Assembly (NCBI RefSeq): GCF_000176515.1 | Contig: NZ_ADAQ01000010.1 | Span: forward strand, 124,001 to 188,000 | DNA from: Grimontia hollisae CIP 101886 | GTDB taxonomy: Bacteria > Pseudomonadota > Gammaproteobacteria > Enterobacterales > Vibrionaceae | Direction: 5' to 3' | DNA length: 64,000 nt | Shown here: positions 16,741-25,531 of the stretch, piece after piece | Layout: each line of letters opens with the position of its first letter | Position numbering within the stretch: the first letter of the stretch is position 1 | Notes under the pieces: generated by a model | What the model saw: the letters and a program-made list of their open reading frames with translations, nothing else | What the model was told of the DNA's origin: nothing | Database searches by the model: none | Position numbers and translations under genes: made by a program

Positions 16741-17343
16741 ATGAAAAAATTTGCTATTGCAGCTGTCATAGCAGCGACGAGCTTAGCTGGCTGTAAAACG
16801 ACAACGTCTTATATTGATGCAGCAGACACCACAACAAACGTGGTGGCGGCACTTTCTTATGCTGACTTCTCGAAGGCAGCAAATGAAATGGCGGATGAGA
16901 TTATCGCAAGTAAATTGATGACTCACCCACAAGCGGATGCTGGTGGGCGTTACATCATTTATGTTAGTGATATTGAAAACGACACCATGCAGCGTTTAGA
17001 CACGGATCAACTCACTAAATCCCTACGCGTCAAGTTGCTTCAGTCGGGCAAGTTTTTAGTGACAACTGCGTTCGGTGAAGATGATGCAACAAAGAAAATG
17101 CGTGATTTAAAAGACTCAAAAATGGTTAAGCAATCAAGTGTTAAAGGCAATAACCAAGTATTAGCACCTGACTTTAGTCTATCAGGCAAGATACTTCAGC
17201 GAGACTCTACTTTAGATAATGGTGATACACGAATCGAGTACTACTTCCAAATGTCGCTGACCAACATTGAAAATGGCCTAGCGTACTGGGAAGGGGAACG
17301 AGTGGTAGGGAAAGTGGCTGATGGCGCTAGTGTGAGCTGGTAA
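16741..17343 (+). CDS. LpoB-like outer-membrane lipoprotein
   Basis: The 200-residue lipoprotein has signal MKKFAIAAVIAATSLAGC (lipobox LAGC, Cys18). The mature part follows the LpoB/TolB-N-like fold: YADFSKAANEMADEIIASKLM, YIIYVSDIENDTMQRLDTDQL, LRVKLLQSGKFLVTTAFG, ending LAYWEGERVVGKV. E. coli LpoB activates peptidoglycan synthase PBP1b from the outer membrane. This copy lacks the long Pro-rich linker of enterobacterial LpoB and sits in a conserved-looking four-gene operon, so it may be a paralogue serving another envelope machine. A hairpin terminator follows its stop before the third gene. Confidence 0.88.
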   Translation: MKKFAIAAVIAATSLAGCKTTTSYIDAADTTTNVVAALSYADFSKAANEMADEIIASKLMTHPQADAGGRYIIYVSDIENDTMQRLDTDQLTKSLRVKLLQSGKFLVTTAFGEDDATKKMRDLKDSKMVKQSSVKGNNQVLAPDFSLSGKILQRDSTLDNGDTRIEYYFQMSLTNIENGLAYWEGERVVGKVADGASVSW

Positions 17344-17359
17344 AGAGCACTGACTGAAT

Positions 17360-17390
17360 GATGGGCAGTATCTACTGCCCATCACTTTTT
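17360..17390 (+). terminator. Intra-operon hairpin, terminator-like
   Basis: GATGGGCAGTA at 17360-17370 pairs perfectly with TACTGCCCATC at 17373-17383 and is followed by ACTTTTT. It lies between the second and third genes of the envelope operon. It may partially terminate transcription so that the two lipoproteins are made in excess of the downstream proteins. Confidence 0.75.
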
Positions 17391-17414
17391 AGTTTGAAGG
17401 TTAGGTAATTAATA

Positions 17415-18842
17415 ATGAAATTGAACAAACTGCTTACGGCTATGTTGGTTGCTGGTTTATCACTGACTGCAGCAGCTTCTGACGAAGTTAAGCGTGTAGA
17501 CACGACTGTGACAGCAGAAGTGACAGAAGACGTCGCTGGTAAGCAAACAGATAGCGATGTTGTTCAGGTTAAAGACGATGTTGATACTGCTGATGTTATT
17601 GATGAGAAGCTAAATACATACATAGCAAAAATAAAACGCAATTTGCATAACCAAGGAAAGCAACACAGCGTCTTTGTTTATTCAGGTTCAGCTGAAATTA
17701 TGGCTGACCGCAACGATCCTCGATGGACCGAGTTTCGAGTAGCGGCATTGGACAAAGCCGTGTTAGAAGCACAAAAAGAGTATCTGCAAACACTGAATAC
17801 AAATGTTGATAACAACATGCTTTATTCCATGACTAAAAACAGTGGCTTACCAACACCAACGGAAGAGGACTTTCAGAGCGACTCTAAGATGGCAAGCTTC
17901 ATTGATAAAGTAGTTGCTGTACTTGAAGGTAAACTCGATAAAGAGCTACAAGAAATGGGGATCGACCCAAAAGAATTCGACACTGCTCCGCCATCCATCA
18001 AGCGAGATCTGTTCAAGGAATCGGTTATTAAACAAACGGTAAGAGCGTCATATGGTGACCTAGCTGGCATGATGGTTATCAAAACATTCGAGGAAATCAG
18101 GGACTCAGGTCAAGGTACTGTCGGGGTTGTACTTGCACTGTCCGCCAACAAGCGAGACCAAGTTCGTGCAATGATTGATTCTGATGGACAAATTGCACCA
18201 CAAAAGGATAAAGCAAATCCTAAGATGACCTCTATCTACGACATGTTCTACAACCAAAAAGACACGCTATACCTGAAAGCCGGAACTCAAGTTGCTTATG
18301 ACTCAGAGGGCTATCCCATGTTGATTTCCTACGGGCAAGCAGGGGTAACTTATGCATCATCTTCTGCGGAAAGGAAAATTGAACGTAAAGCTGCAAAGAG
18401 CTTTGCGACCAATAATGCATGGGCAAGCTTAGCCCAAACATACAACCTGAATGGGGATTTCCAAGAATCAACATCAGAAGAAAGCCGAGTCAGTAAATCT
18501 GAACAGTTTGACTTAATCGCGGGGGCTGTCCGAAAAAAATCGCCAGGTCTTACTAATGAGTTGATAAAAGCTGTTGAACAAAGTGCGTCAATGACATCAA
18601 GTCTACAAAATATGACCGGTGTGAGTACTGAATTTGAATGGAGCCGTAAGCATCCAGTCATGGGGCATGAGATGGTTGGCACTGTGCTTGTCTGGCATCC
18701 CAAAAAGATCGTTAGTACAAAAAACATGGCAAACGGAATGCGTGCTGACAAATTAGAACAAGAAGCATTGGGAGCAGAATCTCTGTCAGGAAGCATTAAT
18801 TCTGCAGAGTCGGAAGATATGTTTGATGCTGCGGATTTTTAG
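17415..18842 (+). CDS. Secreted protein of unknown function (DUF6844-like)
   Basis: The 475-residue protein has a Sec signal (MKLNKLLTAMLVAGLSLTAAA, cut near residue 22), then an acidic low-complexity stretch (about 23-60). A folded body contains VFVYSGSAEIMADRNDPRW and TEFRVAALDKAVLEAQKEYLQ, a motif I associate with DUF6844 from memory. The C-terminal part has HPVMGHEMVGTVLVWHPKKIV. No lipobox or membrane segment was found, so the protein is periplasmic or exported. It lies between the LpoB-like and CsgG/FlgT-like genes and is coupled to the latter (TAG then ATG one base later). It could be a periplasmic component or the exported substrate of the system. Confidence 0.82.
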   Translation: MKLNKLLTAMLVAGLSLTAAASDEVKRVDTTVTAEVTEDVAGKQTDSDVVQVKDDVDTADVIDEKLNTYIAKIKRNLHNQGKQHSVFVYSGSAEIMADRNDPRWTEFRVAALDKAVLEAQKEYLQTLNTNVDNNMLYSMTKNSGLPTPTEEDFQSDSKMASFIDKVVAVLEGKLDKELQEMGIDPKEFDTAPPSIKRDLFKESVIKQTVRASYGDLAGMMVIKTFEEIRDSGQGTVGVVLALSANKRDQVRAMIDSDGQIAPQKDKANPKMTSIYDMFYNQKDTLYLKAGTQVAYDSEGYPMLISYGQAGVTYASSSAERKIERKAAKSFATNNAWASLAQTYNLNGDFQESTSEESRVSKSEQFDLIAGAVRKKSPGLTNELIKAVEQSASMTSSLQNMTGVSTEFEWSRKHPVMGHEMVGTVLVWHPKKIVSTKNMANGMRADKLEQEALGAESLSGSINSAESEDMFDAADF

Positions 18843-18843
18843 T

Positions 18844-19977
18844 ATGAATAAAGGACTTATATTACTTTGTGCTGCAACTTTTTTTTCGTGTTTCTCTCAA
18901 GCTGCGAGTTATGAAAAAGTCGTAACGACAGGGCAAGGCGAAACGTTAGATCAAGCTATTGATGTTGGTTTGAGACGAGCTGTAGAACAGGTCTCTGGTG
19001 TATCCATTGAAAGTTCTCGTTCATCACTATTGATGTCCGCTAGCGATGGAAAAACTAAGCAATTGGTAGATTCTATGGCAGACGGTACAGCAACTTACTC
19101 GCGAGGCGATGTTAAATACAAAATCTTGAGTGAGAAGTGTTCAAATGATGACTGTCGGGTAAGGCTAGAGGTGAAGGTTAACGTCGATCCTAGAGATAAG
19201 ATTAGAGACCAAAATGCAAATAGAAGAACAATCGCCGTTGGTGATTTTTCTGGACCAAAAGGCTCTACTATTGGCAAGAAAGTTGAAGAACTATTGGTTC
19301 AAGACCGCAAATTCAAAGTACTTCATGACAAACGAGATCCTGCATTGCAATATTTCGTTACTGGCAAAGTTATTACAGCCGAAACCAACAAGCGTGTGGT
19401 CGATAATTCGCGCACTGTAGAGTTAACAGGAGAGAGCATTAAAGATGTAAAAACCTACTACAAATCCAACGTTTTGGTAAAATTTCAGATTCTTGATGTC
19501 GTCAATAATCAAGTAAAATGGTCAGCAACTGTTCCAACCACTTCAAACCGGAATAACTTGAGTCTGTTGGTTGATATTGCATCTAAGAAGGTATTTAACC
19601 AACTGAAAGATAATATTTATCCTTTGGTTGTCTTGGTTGGGGAGAATGGTTCTTTAGTTTTGAATTCGGGCGGCAACACAGTTAAGCAAGGACAGCACTT
19701 TGATGTGTTCAACTTAGGTGAAAAGTTCATCGATCCAGTTACAAAAGAGAGTTTGGGGCGTGATGAAATCAAAGTCGCGACTGTCAAAGTGACAAAAGTG
19801 CTGCCTAAGTTATCTTACGTAAGTGTCGTAACAGGCAATGCTGCGGATATTAAAAACCATAGCATTGCACGCAAGTCTGCTTATACCAAGCCACAGAGTA
19901 AAAAAACAAGTCAACCTGCGCCAAAAGCTGTTAAGCCTAAACCTAAAGAAGAAAAAACTGTTGGAATTATCCTCTAA
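18844..19977 (+). CDS. CsgG/FlgT-like secreted protein
   Basis: The 377-residue protein has a Sec signal (MNKGLILLCAATFFSCFSQA) cleaved before SYEK. The N-terminal domain (about 22-105) contains TTGQGETLDQAIDVGLRRAV, as in the FlgT N-domain. A middle CsgG/TolB-N-like domain (about 120-260) has AVGDFSGPKGSTIGKKVEELL, YFVTGKVI and VKFQILDVVNNQVKWSATV. The C-terminal FlgT_C-like segment (about 265-340) has LVLNSGGNTVKQGQHFDVF, and a Lys/Pro tail ends it. FlgT forms the H-ring of Vibrio flagella and CsgG the curli export pore. No lipobox is present. The ATG at 18844 starts the signal peptide; longer starts spoil it. It ends at a terminator. Confidence 0.82.
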   Translation: MNKGLILLCAATFFSCFSQAASYEKVVTTGQGETLDQAIDVGLRRAVEQVSGVSIESSRSSLLMSASDGKTKQLVDSMADGTATYSRGDVKYKILSEKCSNDDCRVRLEVKVNVDPRDKIRDQNANRRTIAVGDFSGPKGSTIGKKVEELLVQDRKFKVLHDKRDPALQYFVTGKVITAETNKRVVDNSRTVELTGESIKDVKTYYKSNVLVKFQILDVVNNQVKWSATVPTTSNRNNLSLLVDIASKKVFNQLKDNIYPLVVLVGENGSLVLNSGGNTVKQGQHFDVFNLGEKFIDPVTKESLGRDEIKVATVKVTKVLPKLSYVSVVTGNAADIKNHSIARKSAYTKPQSKKTSQPAPKAVKPKPKEEKTVGIIL

Positions 19978-19980
19978 AAT

Positions 19981-20008
19981 GAAAACCGCCTGCCACGGCG
20001 GTTTTTTC
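19981..20008 (+). terminator. Rho-independent terminator of the envelope operon
   Basis: AAAACCGCC pairs with GGCGGTTTT across a short loop, followed by TT. It lies immediately after the stop of the CsgG/FlgT-like gene. Confidence 0.92.
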
Positions 20009-20076
20009 AATCTATTCGCCCAAGTTTATCACGATGCGATTCTTCTACCCCCAAGCTACATGATGATCTGGCAATC

Positions 20077-21114
20077 TCAGGGAGAAATAATCACTTTCAA
20101 CGCTTTTGAGTGAGCAGCATCAGAAAAGGTATCATACGCACTTAAGACTTCTTCCAGACTGAAGCGGTGAGTGATCAAAACCGAAGGATCGAGCTTTTTC
20201 GAAGCGACAGTTTTAAGCAACATCGGTGTTGTCTGTGTATCGACCAATCTGGTGGTGATAGACACATTGTGGGCCCACAATGTTTCCAAATGCAGATCCA
20301 CTTTCGTTCCATGAACGCCTACATTGGCAATATTGCCTCCGGCAGTGACAATACTTTCGCACACCGCGAAGGTGGCTGGTATACCCACGGCTTCAATCGA
20401 CGTGTCTACGCCCAACTGGTCAGTCAGCGCCATTACCGCCGCAACGGCATCTTCCCTGCTGCTGTTAACAACGTCTGTTGCTCCGAACTGTTTGGCAACC
20501 TGCAACCGGTTTTCATCCAGATCAATAACAATGATCTTAGCAGGCGAATAGAATTGGGCAGTTAACAGCGCGGCTAGACCAACCGGGCCCGCGCCCACAA
20601 TGGCAACGGTGCTTCCCGGTTCGACCTGACCGTTAAGGACACCACATTCAAAGCCGGTTGGCAGGATATCACTCAACATAACCAGTGCTTCTTCGTCAGC
20701 GTCTTCGGGGATGTGATAAAGGCTGGTGTCAGCATGGGGAATGCGCACGTATTCTGATTGGGTGCCATCTATCATATGCCCTAAAATCCATCCGCCAGAC
20801 ACACAGTGTGAGTACATGCCTTTTCGGCAATTTACGCATCGTCCACAACTGGTGATACAAGAAATCAGTACTTTATCGCCGGGCTTAAATGCGGTGACAC
20901 CCTCGCCCGCTTCGTACACCGTCCCTACGCCTTCATGTCCGAGTATCCGTCCCGGTTCACACGTAGGAACATCCCCTTTCAAAATATGCAGATCGGTGCC
21001 GCAGATTGTGGTTTTGTCGATTTTTACAACAACATCGGTCGCATCAATCAGTGATGGCATAGGTCGGTCTTCAAGCGTTTTTTTACCGGGTCCGTGGTAC
21101 ACAAGTGCTTTCAT
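20077..21114 (-). CDS. Zinc-dependent alcohol dehydrogenase
   Basis: The 345-residue medium-chain dehydrogenase has catalytic zinc ligands in CGTDLHIL and GHEGVGTV, and a structural-zinc cysteine cluster CGRCVNCRKGMYSHC. The NAD-binding motif is VAIVGAGPVGLAA, with an acidic residue in VIDLDENR that favours NAD over NADP. It oxidises or reduces alcohols and aldehydes; the substrate is uncertain. ATG at 21114 has GGAG eight bases upstream; a GTG nine bases earlier would overlap that site. It is transcribed alone, with an unusual inverted repeat (21239-21283) upstream. Confidence 0.93.
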   Translation of the reverse strand: MKALVYHGPGKKTLEDRPMPSLIDATDVVVKIDKTTICGTDLHILKGDVPTCEPGRILGHEGVGTVYEAGEGVTAFKPGDKVLISCITSCGRCVNCRKGMYSHCVSGGWILGHMIDGTQSEYVRIPHADTSLYHIPEDADEEALVMLSDILPTGFECGVLNGQVEPGSTVAIVGAGPVGLAALLTAQFYSPAKIIVIDLDENRLQVAKQFGATDVVNSSREDAVAAVMALTDQLGVDTSIEAVGIPATFAVCESIVTAGGNIANVGVHGTKVDLHLETLWAHNVSITTRLVDTQTTPMLLKTVASKKLDPSVLITHRFSLEEVLSAYDTFSDAAHSKALKVIISP

Positions 21115-21420
21115 ATTGTTCACTCCATTTGAAATAACGTTCCAACCAGAGTGTTCTCAGCAACAACTGTGCCACTCTTTTTACTTTCTAACCATTTGAA
21201 TTTTAAGAATTGATAAAAAGCAGCGTCCTAAAGTCGGACACTGGCGGTCAGTCTATGTATGGATTTCAAACACTCCGCCAGTGATTAATGATATAACTGG
21301 ATTGGCGTTTTTCTGTTGTCAGCGGCGGGTGATATTAGCTTGACTAGCACTTGTGTTAACTTAGTAAATACAATGCTTAAGACATCCTCGAATTAATAAA
21401 GCCTATGCAGCTTTCAACCA
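21115..21420. other. Gene-free gap with a 9-base-arm inverted repeat
   Basis: The gap between the ppiC stop and the dehydrogenase start holds no credible gene. CACTGGCGG (21239-21247) and CCGCCAGTG (21275-21283) are perfectly complementary, separated by 27 bases. This could be an operator, or a long-loop terminator for ppiC. No T-run follows on either strand. Confidence 0.4.
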
Positions 21421-21699
21421 TCATGTCCGATAAAGTACCTTCACCACATGCCAGCCAAATTTGGTCTTGACGATATGTGGTGTCAGTATCTCTGCGTTAA
21501 AACAAACTTTGTCAAATTGGGGTACCATTTGGCCACGACGGAATTCGCCAAGGTCACCGCCCTTCTTACCTGAAGGACAGAGTGAGTATTTCTTTGCCAG
21601 AGTCTGGAACTTGGCCCCCTTTTTCAACTGACTGACAAGGTCCTCCGCCTGGTTTTGATGCTTAACCAGAATATGAAGAGCATGTGCTGTTTTGGCCAT
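21421..21699 (-). CDS. ppiC: Parvulin-type peptidyl-prolyl isomerase
   Basis: A 92-residue single-domain parvulin that catalyses cis-trans isomerisation of prolyl bonds in the cytoplasm. Diagnostic segments are [42 protein letters not shown] and [13 protein letters not shown], matching the length and pattern of E. coli PpiC (93 residues). There is no signal peptide. It is transcribed on the minus strand, 52 bases after the dCMP deaminase-like gene, and could share its transcript. Confidence 0.95.
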   Translation of the reverse strand: MAKTAHALHILVKHQNQAEDLVSQLKKGAKFQTLAKKYSLCPSGKKGGDLGEFRRGQMVPQFDKVCFNAEILTPHIVKTKFGWHVVKVLYRT

Positions 21700-21751
21700 G
21701 ATTGCACTCTTTTACTACTGTATTTCAATGGAGGCGGATTATATCCAAGGT

Positions 21752-22210
21752 TTAGTGTGCTTTGCAGTTTTTCAGCTCATCCAATGGTAACCAGTTTATC
21801 TTCACCCCTGCCTGCTCAAACATATCAACGCTGACTTGGATTTTGTCACCCCAGCGGGAAAGAAAATCTTCACTTTGTTCAGGGCAATGGACCTGTGAAA
21901 TACCGGTTTGAATGATCTTCGCAGCGCAATTCGGGCACGGGAAATGGGTTACCCAGATTTCACAGTCCAGTAAGTCACGTTTAGCAAATAAAATCGCATT
22001 TTCCTCTGCATGCAGGGTTTTCAGCAATTTCATCTCCCGCCCATCTGTTTCAGCGCTGTCTGAAATACCATGGGGATAACCATTAAACCCTACCGATACA
22101 ATACGGTTGCCTTTGGTGATTACCGCACCGACCTGGGTTGAAGGGTCTTTACTCCAAGAGCCTACCAACTTCGCCATTTGATAAAAGCGTACTGCCCATT
22201 TTGAGATCAT
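21752..22210 (-). CDS. dCMP deaminase-like zinc deaminase
   Basis: The 152-residue cytidine/deoxycytidylate deaminase-fold protein has the zinc site HAEEN plus PCPNC, with the catalytic Glu in the first motif. WSKDPSTQVGAVI and GFNGYPHGI are the phosphate and nucleotide-loop segments typical of dCMP deaminases and ComEB-type proteins. The expected reaction is dCMP to dUMP, feeding dTMP synthesis. No ATP-binding extension is present. It is followed by ppiC and preceded by the nhaD terminator. Confidence 0.9.
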   Translation of the reverse strand: MISKWAVRFYQMAKLVGSWSKDPSTQVGAVITKGNRIVSVGFNGYPHGISDSAETDGREMKLLKTLHAEENAILFAKRDLLDCEIWVTHFPCPNCAAKIIQTGISQVHCPEQSEDFLSRWGDKIQVSVDMFEQAGVKINWLPLDELKNCKAH

Positions 22211-22276
22211 TGTCTTTCCGATATGTTATCGAGCCATCATGGCACTATTTTGCAAAAGTGACAGGCATAGCTCAAC

Positions 22277-22301
22277 AAAAAAGCGGCTGGAAAGCCGCTT
22301 T
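22277..22301 (-). terminator. Rho-independent terminator of nhaD
   Basis: On the minus strand AAAGCGGCTT, a short TCC loop and AGCCGCTTTTTT form a GC-rich stem with a T-run. It lies 22 bases beyond the nhaD stop codon. Confidence 0.9.
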
Positions 22302-22323
22302 CATAGTGAAACCACTCGATGCA

Positions 22324-23748
22324 TTAAAACAGTGCGCTGTTAATAGTTAAATGGGCCAGGATCGCCGCCACATACCCCAACATAATGACAGGACTCCACT
22401 TAAGGTGACCAAAGAAAGTGTACTTACCCCGGGCCTGTCCCATCAGCGCGACACCGGCGGCAGAACCCAGTGATAACAAGCTGCCTCCCACACCTGCTGT
22501 TAAGGTGACTAATAGCCAGTTACCCATCGACATATCTGGCTGCATGGTTAACACCGCAAACATGACAGGTATATTATCGACAACTGCAGAAAGTAACCCG
22601 ACGATGATATTTGCCCAGATCGGATCCCATTGCAGGTACATGATGTTTGAGATAGTGGCAAGATAACCAATCAGGCTAAGGCCCCCCACACACATTACAA
22701 CGCCATAGAAGAACAATAAGGTATCCCACTCGGCATGGGAAACACGGCGAAATACATCAAAAGGAACCACGGAGCCTAAACGTTTCAATGCAGCTTCGTC
22801 TTGCTTAGCCTGTGCGATAGCACGTTTTCTTGCCAGAGAACGGGGTAAGGTTTTGCGAAGGTAAAAACCAAAGAACTGCAAATAAGCAAGGCCCATCATC
22901 ATCCCAATCACAGGAGGGAAATGAACCAGTCCATGAAAACCAACAGCGGTGACAATGGTCAACAGGAAAAGGACCACAATGCGCTTTGCGCCACGCTTGA
23001 TTTCCACATATTCATGCACCACGTTTGGCTGAACTTTCGGGATAAACAGCGACATAATGAATGCAGGCACAACATAGTTGATCACCGAAGGAATAAACAG
23101 TGCACCAAACTCGAAGAAGTTAACAAGCCCTGCCTGCCAAACCATCAATGTGGTGATATCACCAAAGGGGCTGAAAGCACCGCCAGCATTGGCTGCTACT
23201 ACTATGTTGATACAGGCAAGATTGACAAATTTTGTATTGTCTCCGCCGATTTTCAGTACTACGGTACACATCAACAGCGCGGTTGTAAGATTATCGGCAA
23301 TGGGTGAAATAAAGAAAGAGAGAATGCCAGTGATCCAGAAAAGCTGCCTAAGATCATAACCCTTACCGACAATCCAGGCTTTCAGCCCATCGAACAGTCG
23401 TCGCTCTTCCATCGCGGAAATATATGTCATCGCGACAAGTAAGAAGAGCATTAGTTCCGCATATTCAAGCAAATTATGCTCAATAGCGCCTTGTGCGATA
23501 TCTATTTGCCCCGCGCCCGAATAGGCAAAGCCAAGCATCAACCAGATCAACCCGGCTGCCAGCAGTACCGGTTTCGATTTTCTGAGGTGCAACTGCTCTT
23601 CGAGCATGACGAGGGTGTACGCCGCTGCAAAAATAACCAAAGAAAAATAACCAACAGCGGAATTGGTCAAATCCAGAGGGGTGCCACTGGTAGTGGCAGC
23701 GACGGCATTACCGGAAAACAGTAATACTAACGCCATTAAACACTTCAT
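22324..23748 (-). CDS. nhaD: Na+/H+ antiporter NhaD
   Basis: The 474-residue polytopic membrane protein has about a dozen hydrophobic segments and an N-terminal signal-like segment. Family landmarks are FISPIADNLTTALLMCTVVLKIGG, NIVVAANAGGAFSPFGDITTLMVWQ, VDNIPVMFAVLTM and GGSLLSLGSAAGVALMGQARG. NhaD exchanges Na+ (or Li+) for H+ at alkaline pH and is characteristic of Vibrio and other halophiles, supporting a marine origin. GGAGG lies upstream of the ATG at 23748. It is monocistronic and ends at a terminator. Confidence 0.94.
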   Translation of the reverse strand: MKCLMALVLLFSGNAVAATTSGTPLDLTNSAVGYFSLVIFAAAYTLVMLEEQLHLRKSKPVLLAAGLIWLMLGFAYSGAGQIDIAQGAIEHNLLEYAELMLFLLVAMTYISAMEERRLFDGLKAWIVGKGYDLRQLFWITGILSFFISPIADNLTTALLMCTVVLKIGGDNTKFVNLACINIVVAANAGGAFSPFGDITTLMVWQAGLVNFFEFGALFIPSVINYVVPAFIMSLFIPKVQPNVVHEYVEIKRGAKRIVVLFLLTIVTAVGFHGLVHFPPVIGMMMGLAYLQFFGFYLRKTLPRSLARKRAIAQAKQDEAALKRLGSVVPFDVFRRVSHAEWDTLLFFYGVVMCVGGLSLIGYLATISNIMYLQWDPIWANIIVGLLSAVVDNIPVMFAVLTMQPDMSMGNWLLVTLTAGVGGSLLSLGSAAGVALMGQARGKYTFFGHLKWSPVIMLGYVAAILAHLTINSALF

Positions 23749-24544
23749 CCTTGTGCCTCCAAGCGAATTAAATGGGGGGGTTCGCGCGGGGCATAATCTG
23801 CTTCATGAGCGGGTAGAATACACTCACCGATGCAATGCCCCAAAATGATCTCTCCCTGATATTTTCACAACCTCTCACGATACGCAGTATATCAGTGGAA
23901 ATATGGATGTTATTTATAGTGATTACTGGCAGATCCTGACCAGTATGGCGCTCAAATAACGCGCACCAATGATAGATCTTGTTAAAGAATATTGCAGCGT
24001 AAATTGCTGACTTTCGGGCATTCTCCACAAACCTGATTTTTAACAGCGATTCTTATGTTTCACTGTTGGTAAATGCGAGCATGATCTGGCATTTCTAAAC
24101 TAAAAGATGATAGTGAAGCACGGGAAGCGCCCTCTTTCATATTCCCACTGAATCACGATTTACATTGTAAAAAACTGACTGCAAAGTTACTTAGATCAAA
24201 TTTTTTTACAAAAAAGTACAGGCCCCCACCGTAAAGTGATTGTGACATATCATTCACTGCTTTATAACGTAAGAGAGGTGTCAGTATCTGTATTCAATTA
24301 ATTTTAGTAGTGCATGTTTTGGCTCATTTAAACTTTGACCGGCACGTTCACATGCTTAAAAGATTGTTGTTTTTCATTGCATTAAACAAACATGGACAAA
24401 CTGTGCTACTGCACCGAGCATCATATTCATTCTAAGCTAAATCTTTAGTGCCTGATTTAACATCAGATTTTGGATATAACAAAGGAATAACACAGGCGGA
24501 AAGATGAGCGTAAAGCTCGCTATCCACTTATCACGGAGAAAGAG
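23749..24544. promoter_or_regulatory. Long divergent intergenic region upstream of nhaD and the TrpXYZ-type operon
   Basis: About 800 AT-rich bases hold no convincing gene. Visible elements are TTTACATTGTAAA at 24159-24171 (6-base inverted arms around one base) and a GTGA-N8-TCAC dyad near 24240 that resembles a CRP site but with the wrong spacing. A GAGC/GCTC mini-hairpin lies near 24508. The substrate-binding-protein gene has a GGAGAAAGAG ribosome site. The unusual length suggests complex control or an undetected transcript. Confidence 0.35.
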
Positions 24545-25513
24545 ATGAACGTATCCAAACTACTTCTGTCCGCGTGCTGTGCCGCAGCACTTATGACTAC
24601 CCCTCTTACTGCAATGGCAGACACCGCAAAGGTCGCGGTCTCGCAAATCGTTGAGCACCCTGCCCTAGATGCAACGCGTCAGGGTTTATTGGATGGCTTA
24701 AAAAATCTTGGGTTTGAAGAAGGCAAGAACCTTGACTTTTCCTACCAGACTGCGCAAGGCAATCCAGCAATCGCTGTTCAAATTGCACGTCAGTTCGTTG
24801 GTGAAAAACCCGATGTGCTGGTAGGTATTGCAACTCCCTCTGCCCAGGCACTGGTTGCTGCAACCAAATCTATTCCCGTCGTTTTCACTGCCGTTACCGA
24901 CCCCGTTGGTGCCAAGTTAATTAAAAACATGGATCAACCAAATGCGAACGTGACCGGTTTGTCAGATCTTTCCCCTGTTGCCCAACACGTGGCGCTGGCA
25001 AAAGAACTTTTGCCAAACATGACGTCTATCGGGGTTGTCTACAACCCTGGTGAAGCGAATGCCGTCGCGCTGGTTGAACTGCTACGAGAAGCCGCCGGGC
25101 AACACGGTGTGAAAGTGGTAGAAGGCACGGCCCTTAAAAGTGCTGATGTTCAATCCGCAGCGCAAATTGTCGCTTCTCAGGCTGATGTTATTTATGCCCC
25201 AACCGATAACACTGTCGCCAGTGCGATTGATGGTTTAGTTGTCGCCGCAAATCAAGCGAAGAAACCCGTCATCGGTGGTGCAACATCTTATATTCCAAAC
25301 GGCACCGTGGCGGCATTGGGCTTTGATTACTACCAGATTGGTGTACAAACAGCTGATTATGTCGCTGCCCTACTCAAAGGCGAAAAAGTTGCAGATCTGC
25401 CCGCTAAAGTTGCCATTGGTTCTGATCTGGCGATAAACCTGAAAGCGGCAGATAAGCTGGGGATTGAGATCCCCCAAGCACTGCTTGAGCGCGCAACCAC
25501 CGTAGAAAAATAA
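24545..25513 (+). CDS. trpX: ABC transporter substrate-binding protein, TrpX type
   Basis: The 322-residue secreted protein has a 25-residue Sec signal (ending TAMA, then DTAKVAVSQ). It belongs to the ABC_sub_bind family (PF04392): VEHPALDATRQGLLDGLKNLG, GIATPSAQALVAATKSIPVVFTAVTDPVGAKL, VYNPGEANAVALVELL and PVIGGATSYIPNGTVAALGFDYYQIG. Related streptococcal TrpX proteins bind aromatic amino acids, but the family is broad and the ligand here is inferred only. It is followed by permease and ATPase genes with tight spacing, forming a complete importer. Confidence 0.85.
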   Translation: MNVSKLLLSACCAAALMTTPLTAMADTAKVAVSQIVEHPALDATRQGLLDGLKNLGFEEGKNLDFSYQTAQGNPAIAVQIARQFVGEKPDVLVGIATPSAQALVAATKSIPVVFTAVTDPVGAKLIKNMDQPNANVTGLSDLSPVAQHVALAKELLPNMTSIGVVYNPGEANAVALVELLREAAGQHGVKVVEGTALKSADVQSAAQIVASQADVIYAPTDNTVASAIDGLVVAANQAKKPVIGGATSYIPNGTVAALGFDYYQIGVQTADYVAALLKGEKVADLPAKVAIGSDLAINLKAADKLGIEIPQALLERATTVEK

Positions 25514-25531
25514 CCGAGTCAGGAGCAGTAC

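Noticed and set aside
23768..24028. Minus-strand 86-codon frame upstream of nhaD
   Set aside because: It starts at GTG without a ribosome site, resembles no family and lies in the promoter region of nhaD.
24240..24262. CRP site upstream of the ABC importer
   Set aside because: The half-sites GTGA and TCAC are eight bases apart instead of six within the core, so the match is poor.
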